Source of the DNA: Clostridia bacterium
GTDB lineage: Bacteria; Bacillota; Clostridia; Oscillospirales; Butyricicoccaceae
NCBI GenBank assembly: GCA_017559995.1
Contig: JAFYPP010000084.1
Location: 1 to 36,604 of the forward strand
Direction: 5' to 3'
Length of the DNA: 36,604 nucleotides
This document shows positions 1 to 8,921 of the stretch, piece after piece; position 1 is the stretch's first letter; every line of letters starts with the position of its first letter. The translations under genes and the position numbers were made by a program. Under the pieces are notes generated by a model. It did no database searches, was not told the origin of the DNA, and worked only from the letters and a program-made list of their open reading frames with translations.

Positions 1-3000
1 GCCACCGCCGACGGAGCACCAGCCCCAGCCGGTGCCGCCCAGGAACTTGCCGTTCCCGTTGAAGTAGCCGGTGACGGGCAGATCGGGCAGATCAAAGGGG
101 AAGGCGGGCGCGGCCACGAACTCCAGGGTGGCAGCGAACTTCCAAACGTGGTTGTTGTCCGGGTCGGTGACGTCAATGCCGGCGGCCAGGATCTCGCCGT
201 AGGTCATTTCCTCTACGGTGAGGGAGCCGTCCACCATGGAAACGTTCATGGGCGTCAGGCCCAGGGTGTAGGCAAAGGTGCCGTCGGTGCCGGGTTCCAC
301 CGTCACCGTGCGGCTGGTGGAAACAAAGCCCTGGGCGATGGCGGAAACGGTGATGTCGCCCACGGGGACCACCACGGTGGCCTTGCCGTCCTCGCCGGAG
401 ACCAGAGAGGTCTCAAAGACGGTGACACCGTCCTCGTTGGCGGCGGTGATCCGGATCTCGGCGTCGGCCACGGCGGGCGTGCCGGAAACGTAAGCGTTGA
501 CGGTGGTGACGGTGATCAGCGCGTGATCGGCGTCGGCCGCGGTCACGTCGTAGACCGTCATGGCGGCGGTGGCGGTGCCCACGTTGCCGCAGGCATCGGT
601 GACCGTCAGTACGACGGTGTAGGTGCCGGCCGCGGCGTAGGTGTGCTTGCACGCGGCGCCGTTGCCGGTGGTGCCGTCACCGAAGTTCCAGGCGTAGGAC
701 ACGATCTCGTCGTTGTCGGTGGAGTTGACGGCGGAGAAGGCAAAGGGGATACCGGCCGCCGCGGTGAGGGTCTCGGGCTGCAGGACGGCCACGGGAGGTT
801 CGGTCTCACGGGGAGCGGAGGTGACGGAGAGGACGGCACTGGCCTTTTCGGCACCGTAAACGTCACGGGCCACCACCACGAAGTACTGGGTACCGGAGGC
901 GGGGATGGCGGCGGAGCATTCACCGGTGCTGCCCTTGACGGCAGAGGTGACATAAGCGCGGTCGCCGCCGGCGGCATTGGTCTGATACAGGACGAAATCC
1001 TTCAGGGTTTCGGTGTCGCCGCCGTAGGTCCAGGTGAAGTCGGCACGCTTATAGTCGGCGGAAACCGAGACCGCGGGCGCCACGGGGGCGGTGTAGGGCG
1101 AGATGGTGACGGTGCGGATCAGTTCGGCGGGCTGGTTGGCCGCGTAACCGGCGGACACGTCGTTGATGCTGTCGTCATACACCTGGGCGCGGATCTCGTA
1201 GGTACCCTTGGTGATGCCTGCGGGAATGGTCCAGTCAAAGGCAAAGACGGTGTTGTTGGTGATGCCGCTCACGGGGATCTCGGCGATCTCGATCCACTGG
1301 GAGGCGCCCTTCAGCCTGTAAGAGAAGACGGCCTTTGCCAAACGGTAGTTGTCGGCGGCGGTGATCTTGAGGGTGACCGACTTGCGGAGACCCGCATTGG
1401 CACGGGGCAGCATATCGCCGATCTCGGGGGATTCGGTGTCGGGGACAAAGGAACCGCTGACGGTCTTTTCGGCGGCGCTCTCGTTGCCGTACACATCCAC
1501 GGCGGTGACATAGTAGTAATAGGTCACGCCTGCGTCGGCGGTCTTGCCGTCATCGTAATAACCGACGGAGCTCAGCTGGCGGATGATCTCGAAGGGGCCG
1601 TCGGCATCGGTGGCGCGGTAGACGCGGAAGTGCAGGAAGTCGGAGGGCAGGCTGTAGTCGGTGCCCCAGTTCACGAAGATGTAGCGGCTGGTGGAAGAGA
1701 GGGTGACACCAGTGGGCACCGCGGGAGGCGTGTTGTCCACGTTGATGTTGAAGATCCGCTCACCCTCGTTGCCGCGGAGGTCGGCGGCGACTGCCTTGAC
1801 GGTGTAGTTGCCGCTGGGCAGCCGGGAAGCGTCCCAGGTGGCGGAGGCATAGCTGCCTTCGCTGCTGCCGAGCAGGGTGAACCGGTCGGAACCTTCGGCG
1901 GCCCAGTAGAGGGACACCGAGGCCACGCTCACGTTGTCGCTGGCGCTGGCGGTGACGAGGATATCCTTGCCGCCGTAGGTCTGGCCTGTCACGGGGGTGG
2001 TGTAGGTGATCACGGGTGCTTCGGTCTCGCCGCACAGGGTGACGTTCTGCACGTCGCTGTAGGCGGTGGCGCTGCCGTCGGTGACAGCGAAGCGCACTTC
2101 ATAAATGCCCGTGGGCAGATAGCCCAGCACATCGCCGGAAATATCCCAGCTGCCGGTGAAGTAGTTGGCATCCGAGATGCCGGCGCTCATGGGGGCGGAG
2201 GTCCAGGTCTGGCTGCCCTGGGCACGGTACTCCATGGACATGGTGATGGCGGGAGCGTAACCCTCCTGTGCCTTGAATCTGGCCCAGACGTCGATGCTCT
2301 TGAAGGCCTGGTCTTCCAGCACATAGCTGTCTGCCAGATCGGCGGTGCTGTCAAACTCCAGCACCATGGTGGACAACTGGGCGGCGGCGGAGTGCGCGGA
2401 CAGGTTGCCGCGGCCGTCCACGGCCTGAACGGTATACGTATAGGTTCCCATATCCAGACCGCTGTCGGTCCACTCCAGATTGGAGGTGTTGGCGATCTGT
2501 TCGCCGTCACGGTAGATGTTGTAGCTTGCCACGGCGATGTTATCGGTGGCGGCCGTCCAGCCGAAACGGATGGAGGTGGTGGTGTGGGATCTCGCGGTGG
2601 GGATGCCGGGGGCAGTGGGAGGTACGTCGTCGGCCTTGAGGATGACCACGGACACCGGCTCGCTGCGGAAGATGGTGCGGCCGTCCACTGCGTAGAAATA
2701 CAGCTCGTAGCTGCCCTTGGGCAGATAGCCGTCCTTGTCGCTGCCGGAGATGTCCCAGTTGCCGGTCAGGCTCAGGCTGTTCAAGGTGCCGTAGGTCCAC
2801 TCGGCGTCCTCGCCGGCAAGGCGGAACTCAAACCAGGCCTCGGTGAGGTAGGGCGTGTAGCCCTCGGTATCGGCGGTGACGGTGACCGACAGGGGGATGC
2901 GCTTGCCGGGATAGGCATCCACGATATAGGCGCTTTCCAGGCTGGGGGTCACGATGAGGTCCACCGTGGTGATCTCTGCCGCAGCAGAGGCGACAGACAG

Positions 3001-6000
3001 GTTGCCCGCCTTGTCACGGGATTTGACGGTGAAGGAATAGTCGGTGCCGGGCAGCAGATCATCGGCAGTATAGGACAGGGTGTCCGCGCCGTCCAGCCGC
3101 ACCAGTTCCTCGCCGTTGCAGTAGACCACGTAACCCATGATGCCGATGTTGTCGGTACCTTCGGTCCAGGCCAGCTCCACGGAGGCGGTGGTGACGTTGG
3201 AGGCGGTGACCGATTCGGGAGCGGTGGGAGGCACCTGGTCGGCGGTGGAAACGGTGAGCTCGCCCATGTTGCCGGCCTTGTCCACCGCGCGGACGGTGAA
3301 GAAGTTGCCGTCATCGGCGGAGGCGGCAACGCTGTAGGTGCGGGAGGTGGCGGAAACGTTCTTGCTCAGCACCACGTTGTTCTTCAGGATCACGAAGTGG
3401 TCGATTTGGTCGTTTTCGCACACCCAGCGCAGGGTGGCCGCGTTGGTGTCGCCGAAGGTGAAGTTGACGCTTTCGATCACCGGGGCCACGGTGTCCACGT
3501 AGAAACCGAAGTCGGTGGCGGCGGTGACGCCGCTGTCATCCTCCACGGTGAAGGCGTGATAGTCGTCGGCCAGTCCGGTGAGATCCACGGTGAAATAACC
3601 GTAGGTGTTGGCGGTGGCGGTGGCCACGGTGCCATCATAGTTGGATACGGTGACGGTGCTGCCGGGGGTGGCGTAGCCGTACAGGGGATAGGTGCTGCTG
3701 TTCCAGTAGACGTCCTCGTAATAGTAGTCCTGCTCGCGGAACTGGGGCAGGATGATCTCGTCGGGATTGCCGAAGATCAGCATACGCTCCACCACTTCGC
3801 TGACCACGTCGTTGATCTGATCCACCAGATAGAACCGGACGGTCTCGCAGTCCTGCAGGTCGTATTCGTAGGATTCGGAATCCAGCAGGTCGGTGGCGTA
3901 CAGGTACAGGGAACGTTCCTCTTCCACAGGAACGTCCTCTACCGCGGGAATATCCTCTACCGCGGGAATATCCTCTACCGCGGGAACGTCCTCTTCCATG
4001 GAGACGACCTCTACCGCAGGGATGCCCACGGCCTCCACGTCAGTGACGGCGAAGCCGTAGCAGGGATCGCTGGAGCGGGAGGTCTCCATGACGATGGTCA
4101 CCGTGTCGCCGGGGACGGTGGGGGTCTGGCCGGCTATGTCATCGGTGTAGTAGGAATAGAAAGAATCAATGAACTCCTTCTCATCGCCGGAACCGGAGTA
4201 CAGATAGAGGCGGGCACTGTCCTTCAGGTCGGTGGCAGGGGAGAAGGTCAGGCGGAGGCTGGTGGCCCCCTCTTCGGTGTAGGTCCAGGTCTGTTCGTAG
4301 CGATTGCTGTAATTATCGTCGCTGGCCACATAGACGAAGGGGTGGGCGGACTCCAGACCGTGTACGGCAGGGGGATACAGGCCTGTGGGCTGACCCTTGC
4401 CGACATAGTTCAGGGGGATGGTCTCCGTAGCGCCGTAGGAGGTCTCTACCTCCATCACCGGCCGGAAATAGGGCGTTTCCGTACCGATGGTGACCTGCAG
4501 CATACGGCTGCCGTAGATGCCCTGGATGTCCTCGGGAACGACGAGTTCCAGCGGCTCCTCGGAGTTGTAGTACCACAGTTTGAAGGTCAGGACCTCACTT
4601 TCGGTGAGCTCGTCGGTGGTCTGCAGCTGGGCGTAGACCGTCTTTTCGCCGTAACCGGCAGACAGGCTGAACGCGCTGCGGGCAGCGGAGACGTATTCCT
4701 CTTCGGCCAGCAGCGCCAGATCCTCGGAGGCGCGGATACGGGTGTAAGCGCCGCCGTTGAGAATGGAGAAGGCGTACCAGCCGCTGAAGTTGGACGCGGT
4801 CAGCCTGCTGTCATAGATGTCGTAGATCTCCACGACGGGCAGACTGTTGTCGAGCACCTCATAGGAAGCGTTGCCCAGGGGCTTTCCGTTGAGCCACAGA
4901 CGCAGTTCGTAACTGCCGACGGGCAGATCCAGCGCCTTGACCAGTTCCATATCGCAGCGCAGATAGGTGTCGCCGTCCTCACTTTCCTCGTAAGTCAGGG
5001 TGATGGGCGTTTCGGTGAGACAGGTATATTCGTTGTAGAACTTGCCGGTATACACACCGTCGGCAGGCAGACCCTGGCCATAGATCAGGCCGGACTCTTC
5101 CAGAGTGCCGTTGACGGTGGGGAACAGCACGACTTCAGGCTCGCGGACGGAGAACCAGTTCACATCCTGTCCGTTGTACTGCACGGCATAGTAACCGGCG
5201 GTCAGGGGGGCGTTCAGGGTCAGGTCCGCGTAATACTGATAGTAACCGTCAGCCCAACGGCCGTTGGTGAGGGCCGTACCGGTAAAGGTCTCGTCGGTAT
5301 CCTGGTTGTAGAAGACCAGATTGGTGATCTTCGACAGATCGTCCATGGTGATGTTCAGCAAATCGCGGGTGTAAAAATTGACCGCCAGAGCGGTGTCTCC
5401 CGGTTTGGCATAATAGCCTGCGATGTGGTAGGCTTCATCAGTCGAAAAATCGGGCAGGATGGCATCGGTGACATAGAAGCCCAGCTCACAGTCAAGGACA
5501 TCGAGATCGCTGTCTCTGTCGGTGAACAGCAGGTAGTATCTCTCGCCGGGGATGAACTCCTGAAAATCTTCGGCGTCCAGCGTCCACACAAAATCCTTGT
5601 GACCGCTGTACTCGCTTTCGGTGCCGGTGAGCAGGCCGCTGGTCAGCAGGGTGTCGCCATCTTCGTTGCAAATGGTCAGCGTACCCTTACCGGAGGAGTT
5701 GATGGCATGAATGGTGATGGGGAAGATGCCCAGGTTGGGGGCAAAGGAGCTGGTCCGGGTGTTGTTGTCCCGATGGGAAAAGGGGATGCTGATGCTCCAG
5801 CTCAACGAGGAGAGGACACGGATATCTTCGATGTATTCACCGTTGAAATACAGTTCGTACCACCCCGTGGGAAGGGGCTTGGCGAAACGGAAATCGGCGC
5901 TGATCTCAAAGAAGTAGGCGTCGTAACGCAGTTCTTCGAAATCGGTGGTGCGGGCAACTTCCTCGCCGTCACTGTTCACCAGCGTCATCAGGTCACCGCC

Positions 6001-7290
6001 CCGCTGGTACAGGGTGGAGTTGTAACCGGTGAGCGTGGCGGTCCACTGGGTGGCGCTGGCACTGATCCGGGCGATGCCGGAAAGATAGAGGTCACCCGTG
6101 CCGCCGCTGGACAGGTTGTAGTAGGGGTTTTCCAGCGAGGTGGACCGGCGGCTGCCGCTGCCCCAGGAGACCTCCACGTAGAACCAGGAGTCCATGGAGG
6201 TCATAGGCTCCGGGTTGCCGGTGCGGGTCAGCGTCAGTTCCACCTTGCCGCTGTCGGAAATGGTGCCCGTCCACTGGGCCAGCTGGACAGGGGCGTTGTC
6301 GTTAGTGGAAACGGTGACGGTGTAGTTCTCGGTGGTGTCCCTGTTGGAGAAAACCACATCCTCCTCGCTGCGCTGCGCGTCCTTCACCGTGAGACCCTCG
6401 ATTTGGATGGAGGGGGTGCGGACGGTGTTGGTAACGGAGGAAACGGCGCTGTAGAGGGCCTGTTCACCGGAGTAGGAGATCTGCAGGGTATAGGTCACGC
6501 CGTTTTCCAGGGTGCAGCCGTCCGCCAGGAGCATCTCTTCGTACAAGTTCCAGCGGAGAACGCCGTTGCTTTCGTACACGTTGAAATCCCGGTACCGATT
6601 GGAGGAAGTGCCCACCACGTTGCCGTCGGCATCCACCATGGTAAAAGTGAGGGCGTCCAGATCTTCCTCGGACTGGAAACCGTACAGCGACAGGGAGAGT
6701 TCCCAGCTGGCAACGCCGCTGTAGAAGTTGCTGACGGAAGCGGAATCGATCAGAAGCGCGTCGGAACCGACGATCTCGATGGTGCCGCTGCAGGCGTAGA
6801 TGTCGTTGCCGGCGTACAGCCGCAGGGTATAGACACCGGCGGGAAGCTGGGTCAGATCCTGCTCGGCGGAGGATTCAAACTCGGTGTGCTGAATGCAGTA
6901 GCAATCTCTGTCAAGATCGGAATCCCAACGGGAAACGTAGTTCACGGCAAGACTGGTGGCTGCAACGTTGCCGTCGCTGTCCACCATCTGCAGAACGCCG
7001 TTTTCCTCGGGCATGGAGTCGATGGGGTCGCCCTGGTCATCCAGAATGTATACGTAGGAGTAGGACCGGAATTCCGTACTGCCCTGATAGACGAACACGC
7101 CGCCTTCAGGGACCACATTGGGCGAAACCGACGCCAACGGGGCTTCGGCGCCCAGAGGCTCGGCGCTTTCCAGCACGGGCAGTTCGATCACCTGCTGGGG
7201 CAGGTCGGCGTCGTCGGACGCAAAGACCTGTGCGGGAACCAATCCCGCCAGCATGGCGATCGTCAAAAACACGCTTAACAATCGTTTCAT
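1..7290 (-). CDS. Giant secreted multidomain surface protein (FN3/Ig-like/PKD repeats), 3' end outside window
   Basis: The reading frame is open from an ATG at 7290 to the left edge: 2430 codons without a stop. The N-terminus MKRLLSVFLTIAMLAG followed by VPAQVFA-SDD is a clear signal peptide, so the protein is exported. The first ~1090 residues are beta-rich repeats rich in Tyr and Gly that I do not recognise. An acidic hexapeptide repeat lies at ~1090-1126. FN3 domains follow at ~1351-1431 (starts VPPTAPESVTASN), ~1556-1641 (VPPTAPGIPTA) and ~1851-1948. An Ig-like domain sits at ~1756-1849, a PKD domain at ~2165-2247 (YAWNFGDG core) and a carboxypeptidase-regulatory-like beta domain at ~2260-2340. 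No catalytic domain or cell-wall anchor is visible; the C-terminus is missing. An adhesin or scaffold role is inferred. The RBS is GAGGG, and a promoter lies upstream. The gene sits just downstream of an ECF sigma/anti-sigma pair, a plausible regulator. Confidence 0.9.
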   Translation of the reverse strand, partial: MKRLLSVFLTIAMLAGLVPAQVFASDDADLPQQVIELPVLESAEPLGAEAPLASVSPNVVPEGGVFVYQGSTEFRSYSYVYILDDQGDPIDSMPEENGVLQMVDSDGNVAATSLAVNYVSRWDSDLDRDCYCIQHTEFESSAEQDLTQLPAGVYTLRLYAGNDIYACSGTIEIVGSDALLIDSASVSNFYSGVASWELSLSLYGFQSEEDLDALTFTMVDADGNVVGTSSNRYRDFNVYESNGVLRWNLYEEMLLADGCTLENGVTYTLQISYSGEQALYSAVSSVTNTVRTPSIQIEGLTVKDAQRSEEDVVFSNRDTTENYTVTVSTNDNAPVQLAQWTGTISDSGKVELTLTRTGNPEPMTSMDSWFYVEVSWGSGSRRSTSLENPYYNLSSGGTGDLYLSGIARISASATQWTATLTGYNSTLYQRGGDLMTLVNSDGEEVARTTDFEELRYDAYFFEISADFRFAKPLPTGWYELYFNGEYIEDIRVLSSLSWSISIPFSHRDNNTRTSSFAPNLGIFPITIHAINSSGKGTLTICNEDGDTLLTSGLLTGTESEYSGHKDFVWTLDAEDFQEFIPGERYYLLFTDRDSDLDVLDCELGFYVTDAILPDFSTDEAYHIAGYYAKPGDTALAVNFYTRDLLNITMDDLSKITNLVFYNQDTDETFTGTALTNGRWADGYYQYYADLTLNAPLTAGYYAVQYNGQDVNWFSVREPEVVLFPTVNGTLEESGLIYGQGLPADGVYTGKFYNEYTCLTETPITLTYEESEDGDTYLRCDMELVKALDLPVGSYELRLWLNGKPLGNASYEVLDNSLPVVEIYDIYDSRLTASNFSGWYAFSILNGGAYTRIRASEDLALLAEEEYVSAARSAFSLSAGYGEKTVYAQLQTTDELTESEVLTFKLWYYNSEEPLELVVPEDIQGIYGSRMLQVTIGTETPYFRPVMEVETSYGATETIPLNYVGKGQPTGLYPPAVHGLESAHPFVYVASDDNYSNRYEQTWTYTEEGATSLRLTFSPATDLKDSARLYLYSGSGDEKEFIDSFYSYYTDDIAGQTPTVPGDTVTIVMETSRSSDPCYGFAVTDVEAVGIPAVEVVSMEEDVPAVEDIPAVEDIPAVEDVPVEEERSLYLYATDLLDSESYEYDLQDCETVRFYLVDQINDVVSEVVERMLIFGNPDEIILPQFREQDYYYEDVYWNSSTYPLYGYATPGSTVTVSNYDGTVATATANTYGYFTVDLTGLADDYHAFTVEDDSGVTAATDFGFYVDTVAPVIESVNFTFGDTNAATLRWVCENDQIDHFVILKNNVVLSKNVSATSRTYSVAASADDGNFFTVRAVDKAGNMGELTVSTADQVPPTAPESVTASNVTTASVELAWTEGTDNIGIMGYVVYCNGEELVRLDGADTLSYTADDLLPGTDYSFTVKSRDKAGNLSVASAAAEITTVDLIVTPSLESAYIVDAYPGKRIPLSVTVTADTEGYTPYLTEAWFEFRLAGEDAEWTYGTLNSLSLTGNWDISGSDKDGYLPKGSYELYFYAVDGRTIFRSEPVSVVILKADDVPPTAPGIPTARSHTTTSIRFGWTAATDNIAVASYNIYRDGEQIANTSNLEWTDSGLDMGTYTYTVQAVDGRGNLSAHSAAAQLSTMVLEFDSTADLADSYVLEDQAFKSIDVWARFKAQEGYAPAITMSMEYRAQGSQTWTSAPMSAGISDANYFTGSWDISGDVLGYLPTGIYEVRFAVTDGSATAYSDVQNVTLCGETEAPVITYTTPVTGQTYGGKDILVTASASDNVSVASVSLYWAAEGSDRFTLLGSSEGSYASATWDASRLPSGNYTVKAVAADLRGNEGERIFNINVDNTPPAVPTGVTLSSTSRYIFVNWGTDYSLPSDFLHFRVYRATDADGPFEIIRQLSSVGYYDDGKTADAGVTYYYYVTAVDVYGNESAAEKTVSGSFVPDTESPEIGDMLPRANAGLRKSVTLKITAADNYRLAKAVFSYRLKGASQWIEIAEIPVSGITNNTVFAFDWTIPAGITKGTYEIRAQVYDDSINDVSAGYAANQPAELIRTVTISPYTAPVAPAVSVSADYKRADFTWTYGGDTETLKDFVLYQTNAAGGDRAYVTSAVKGSTGECSAAIPASGTQYFVVVARDVYGAEKASAVLSVTSAPRETEPPVAVLQPETLTAAAGIPFAFSAVNSTDNDEIVSYAWNFGDGTTGNGAACKHTYAAAGTYTVVLTVTDACGNVGTATAAMTVYDVTAADADHALITVTTVNAYVSGTPAVADAEIRITAANEDGVTVFETSLVSGEDGKATVVVPVGDITVSAIAQGFVSTSRTVTVEPGTDGTFAYTLGLTPMNVSMVDGSLTVEEMTYGEILAAGIDVTDPDNNHVWKFAATLEFVAAPAFPFDLPDLPVTGYFNGNGKFLGGTGWGWCSVGGG
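3915..4022 (-). repeat. 18-bp tandem repeat encoding acidic hexapeptides
   Basis: Six consecutive 18-bp units lie inside the giant gene. The two central units (3951-3968, 3969-3986) are identical and the outer ones diverge. On the coding strand they give variants of VPAVED / IPAVED, a Pro/Val/Glu/Asp linker between the N-terminal repeats and the FN3 region. The period is a multiple of three, so a change in copy number would keep the frame. Confidence 0.9.
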
Positions 7291-7346
7291 AAAAAACCCT
7301 CGTTTCTCTCGGAATATTCACATAATATTCACAAATGGACACCTTC

Positions 7347-7375
7347 ATTTTATTCCTTATCCGCCGGATTTGCAA
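7347..7375 (-). promoter_or_regulatory. Sigma-A-type promoter of the giant surface protein gene
   Basis: On the minus strand TTGCAA (7375-7370) and TAAAAT (7352-7347) are separated by 17 bp. The start codon is about 57 nt downstream. Two direct copies of TGTGAATATT occur in the leader (about 7313-7334), a possible regulator site. Confidence 0.6.
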
Positions 7376-7410
7376 GGGAAAGCCGCCGAAATCTGCGGTG
7401 TTTTTACAGC

Positions 7411-7436
7411 AAAACGGGACGCACACTGTGCGCCCC
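7411..7436 (-). terminator. Probable terminator after the anti-sigma gene
   Basis: On the minus strand an 8-bp GC-rich stem (with one G-U pair) and a 5-nt loop are followed by a short TTTT run. It lies just after the anti-sigma stop codon and separates that gene from the giant gene's promoter. The T-tract is weak. Confidence 0.5.
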
Positions 7437-7451
7437 GCCAAGTTGACAGAA

Positions 7452-8345
7452 TTATTTTTGCAGTCGATACAGGCTTACGGCAGACACGAATATGCCAAGG
7501 AGCGCTGCTGCCGTCAGCAGGATAAAGGCCAGATCCTGCAGCAGAAAATAACTGGTTCCGTCGGTGCCTTTGACCAGAAGATGGGCCAGAAAATAGCTGA
7601 AAAATCCCAATGTCACCGACAGCAGGGTGGCGCCGGCGGCTTTGCCGCGAAGGGCCAGCCACAGGACTCCGAACAGTCCCGTAAGAGCCAGCGATGCCAG
7701 GAAATAATAATTGAGGGTCAGACGGGGCAGCAGAAGGACGCCGCCGCTGGGGTTGGTGACGGTAAAGGGCCCTTTTAGAAGGGTGAGCTTCCCACCGCGG
7801 GAGTGATCGCAGTAATAAATGTACCGGACGTCCTTGGAACGGGCGGTATAGACCGTTCCGGAGCGGTCCAGTTTTGCCGCCCGCAGCCAGGGGCTGGTAT
7901 AGGCGGTGATGGACATGCTTTCGGAGCCGGTTTCGTTGTAAAAGTATTCCACAAGATAATCCACGCCGGATTCGCTCTTGGAGGTGACGGTCACCGTGAG
8001 CCGTCCGTCTTCGGCTTTCGCCACGGAGAAAAGGCCCTTGATGTAAGGTGTGCCCTCGGGTGCCGTCATGCGGCCCAAAACGGTGAAGGCCATGGCCGCG
8101 ATCAGGCAGCCGGTCAGCAAGCACCACAGCAGGGTATGCTTTCGCAGCAGCTGCTTCATCAGCAGCAGAGGTACGGCGTCGGTCAGTGCGGTCATCGGTC
8201 TGGCATCCCGCAGTCCTTCCAACGTCTGTTTGCAGGCGTCACATTCCTGCAAATGCGCTTCTACCAAAGCGCGGCTTTCTTCCCCGGCAAGATCCTCGGC
8301 ATACAGGGGAAGCAGATCCTGGATCACAGAACAGGGCGTTTTCAT
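7452..8345 (-). CDS. Membrane zinc-type anti-sigma factor (zf-HC2 domain)
   Basis: The 297-residue protein begins with a short cytoplasmic zinc-finger module: Cys5, then His31-x3-Cys35-x2-Cys38, the HxxxCxxC pattern of ZAS/zf-HC2 anti-sigma factors. A transmembrane segment follows at ~73-93, then an extracytoplasmic region of ~110 residues (~94-205) and three further hydrophobic helices near the C-terminus. The start overlaps the upstream sigma-factor stop by ATGA, and an AAGGAGGAA ribosome site sits inside the sigma gene, so the two are translationally coupled. By family knowledge it should bind and hold the ECF sigma factor at the membrane and release it on a signal. The signal is unknown. 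The extra C-terminal helices are more than a minimal single-pass anti-sigma factor has. Confidence 0.85.
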   Translation of the reverse strand: MKTPCSVIQDLLPLYAEDLAGEESRALVEAHLQECDACKQTLEGLRDARPMTALTDAVPLLLMKQLLRKHTLLWCLLTGCLIAAMAFTVLGRMTAPEGTPYIKGLFSVAKAEDGRLTVTVTSKSESGVDYLVEYFYNETGSESMSITAYTSPWLRAAKLDRSGTVYTARSKDVRYIYYCDHSRGGKLTLLKGPFTVTNPSGGVLLLPRLTLNYYFLASLALTGLFGVLWLALRGKAAGATLLSVTLGFFSYFLAHLLVKGTDGTSYFLLQDLAFILLTAAALLGIFVSAVSLYRLQK

Positions 8346-8833
8346 GGCAGTTCCTCCTTTTGCAGTTTTTTGCGGGCGCGGTGATAGGTGACACAGGCCC
8401 AGTTTTCCGTTTTGCCGAACAGCCCACCGATCTGCCGGAAACTGAGCTCTCCCAGCGCCCGTAATAGGAATACTTCCTTATAAGGTTCCTCCAGACGGTG
8501 GAGGCGGGCGTAAAGGTCCATGGCGTCCTCCGCGCGCTCGGCGGTAAGGGCGGGATCGGTATCTTCGGCGGCGGGATAGGCCGCGGCGTCATCCAGCGGC
8601 TGTGCGTCCTGCCGGGTACGGTAGTGGTCGGAGAGAAGGTTGCGGGCGATGGCACACAGCCAGGTGCCCGGGTCGCTTTCACCGCGGAAACTGTGGACCC
8701 CGCGCAGCGCCCGGAAAAAGGTGTCGGCAGTCAGCTCCTCCGCCAGGTGGTGGTCGCCGCACCGGGACAGCAGATAATGATAGACCTGGCCGAAATAGGC
8801 CTTGTAAACGCGCTCGAACAGATCCTGCGTCAC
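8342..8833 (-). CDS. ECF-type RNA polymerase sigma factor
   Basis: The 163-residue protein has the two sigma-70 domains of ECF factors. Region 2 spans ~8-45 (YKAYFGQVYHYLL, then LAEELTADTFFRAL) and region 4 spans ~120-158 (LRALGELSFRQIGGLFGK, then a YHRARKKL recognition-helix end). Start: GTG at 8833, preceded at close range by AAGGAGGTGAT. The ATG at 8838 is in another frame and stops after two codons, so GTG is preferred. The anti-sigma gene overlaps its stop by 4 nt. A candidate ECF-type promoter just upstream suggests autoregulation. The targets cannot be read directly; the adjacent giant surface protein gene is a reasonable candidate. Confidence 0.92.
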   Translation of the reverse strand: MTQDLFERVYKAYFGQVYHYLLSRCGDHHLAEELTADTFFRALRGVHSFRGESDPGTWLCAIARNLLSDHYRTRQDAQPLDDAAAYPAAEDTDPALTAERAEDAMDLYARLHRLEEPYKEVFLLRALGELSFRQIGGLFGKTENWACVTYHRARKKLQKEELP

Positions 8834-8859
8834 CTCATCACCTCCTTTTCACCCAATTA

Positions 8860-8885
8860 GACGGGAAAATACGGAAAATCTTACA
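8860..8885 (-). promoter_or_regulatory. Candidate autoregulated ECF promoter
   Basis: Minus strand: TGTAAG (8885-8880), a 16-bp spacer, then CGTC (8863-8860) followed by TAA. ECF promoters often have a TGAAC-like -35 and a CGTC -10 at this spacing. It lies in the ~50 bp between the upstream terminator and the sigma gene's ribosome site. Confidence 0.45.
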
Positions 8886-8912
8886 AAAAACGGACGGGAA
8901 GATCCCGTCCGT
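8885..8912 (-). terminator. Rho-independent terminator of the polysaccharide operon
   Basis: Minus strand: an ACGGACGGGA / TCCCGTCCGT stem with a short loop followed by TTTTTT, beginning 10 nt after the stop of the FrhB-like gene. It isolates that operon from the sigma gene. Confidence 0.9.
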
Positions 8913-8921
8913 TCCTCATTA

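Noticed and set aside
148-7278. 2376-codon open frame on the plus strand
   Set aside because: It is codon-register antisense to the giant minus-strand gene and open only because that gene avoids TTA, CTA and TCA. Its product is Gly/Val/His-rich low-complexity with no ribosome site or family match, while the opposite strand has a signal peptide and FN3/PKD domains.
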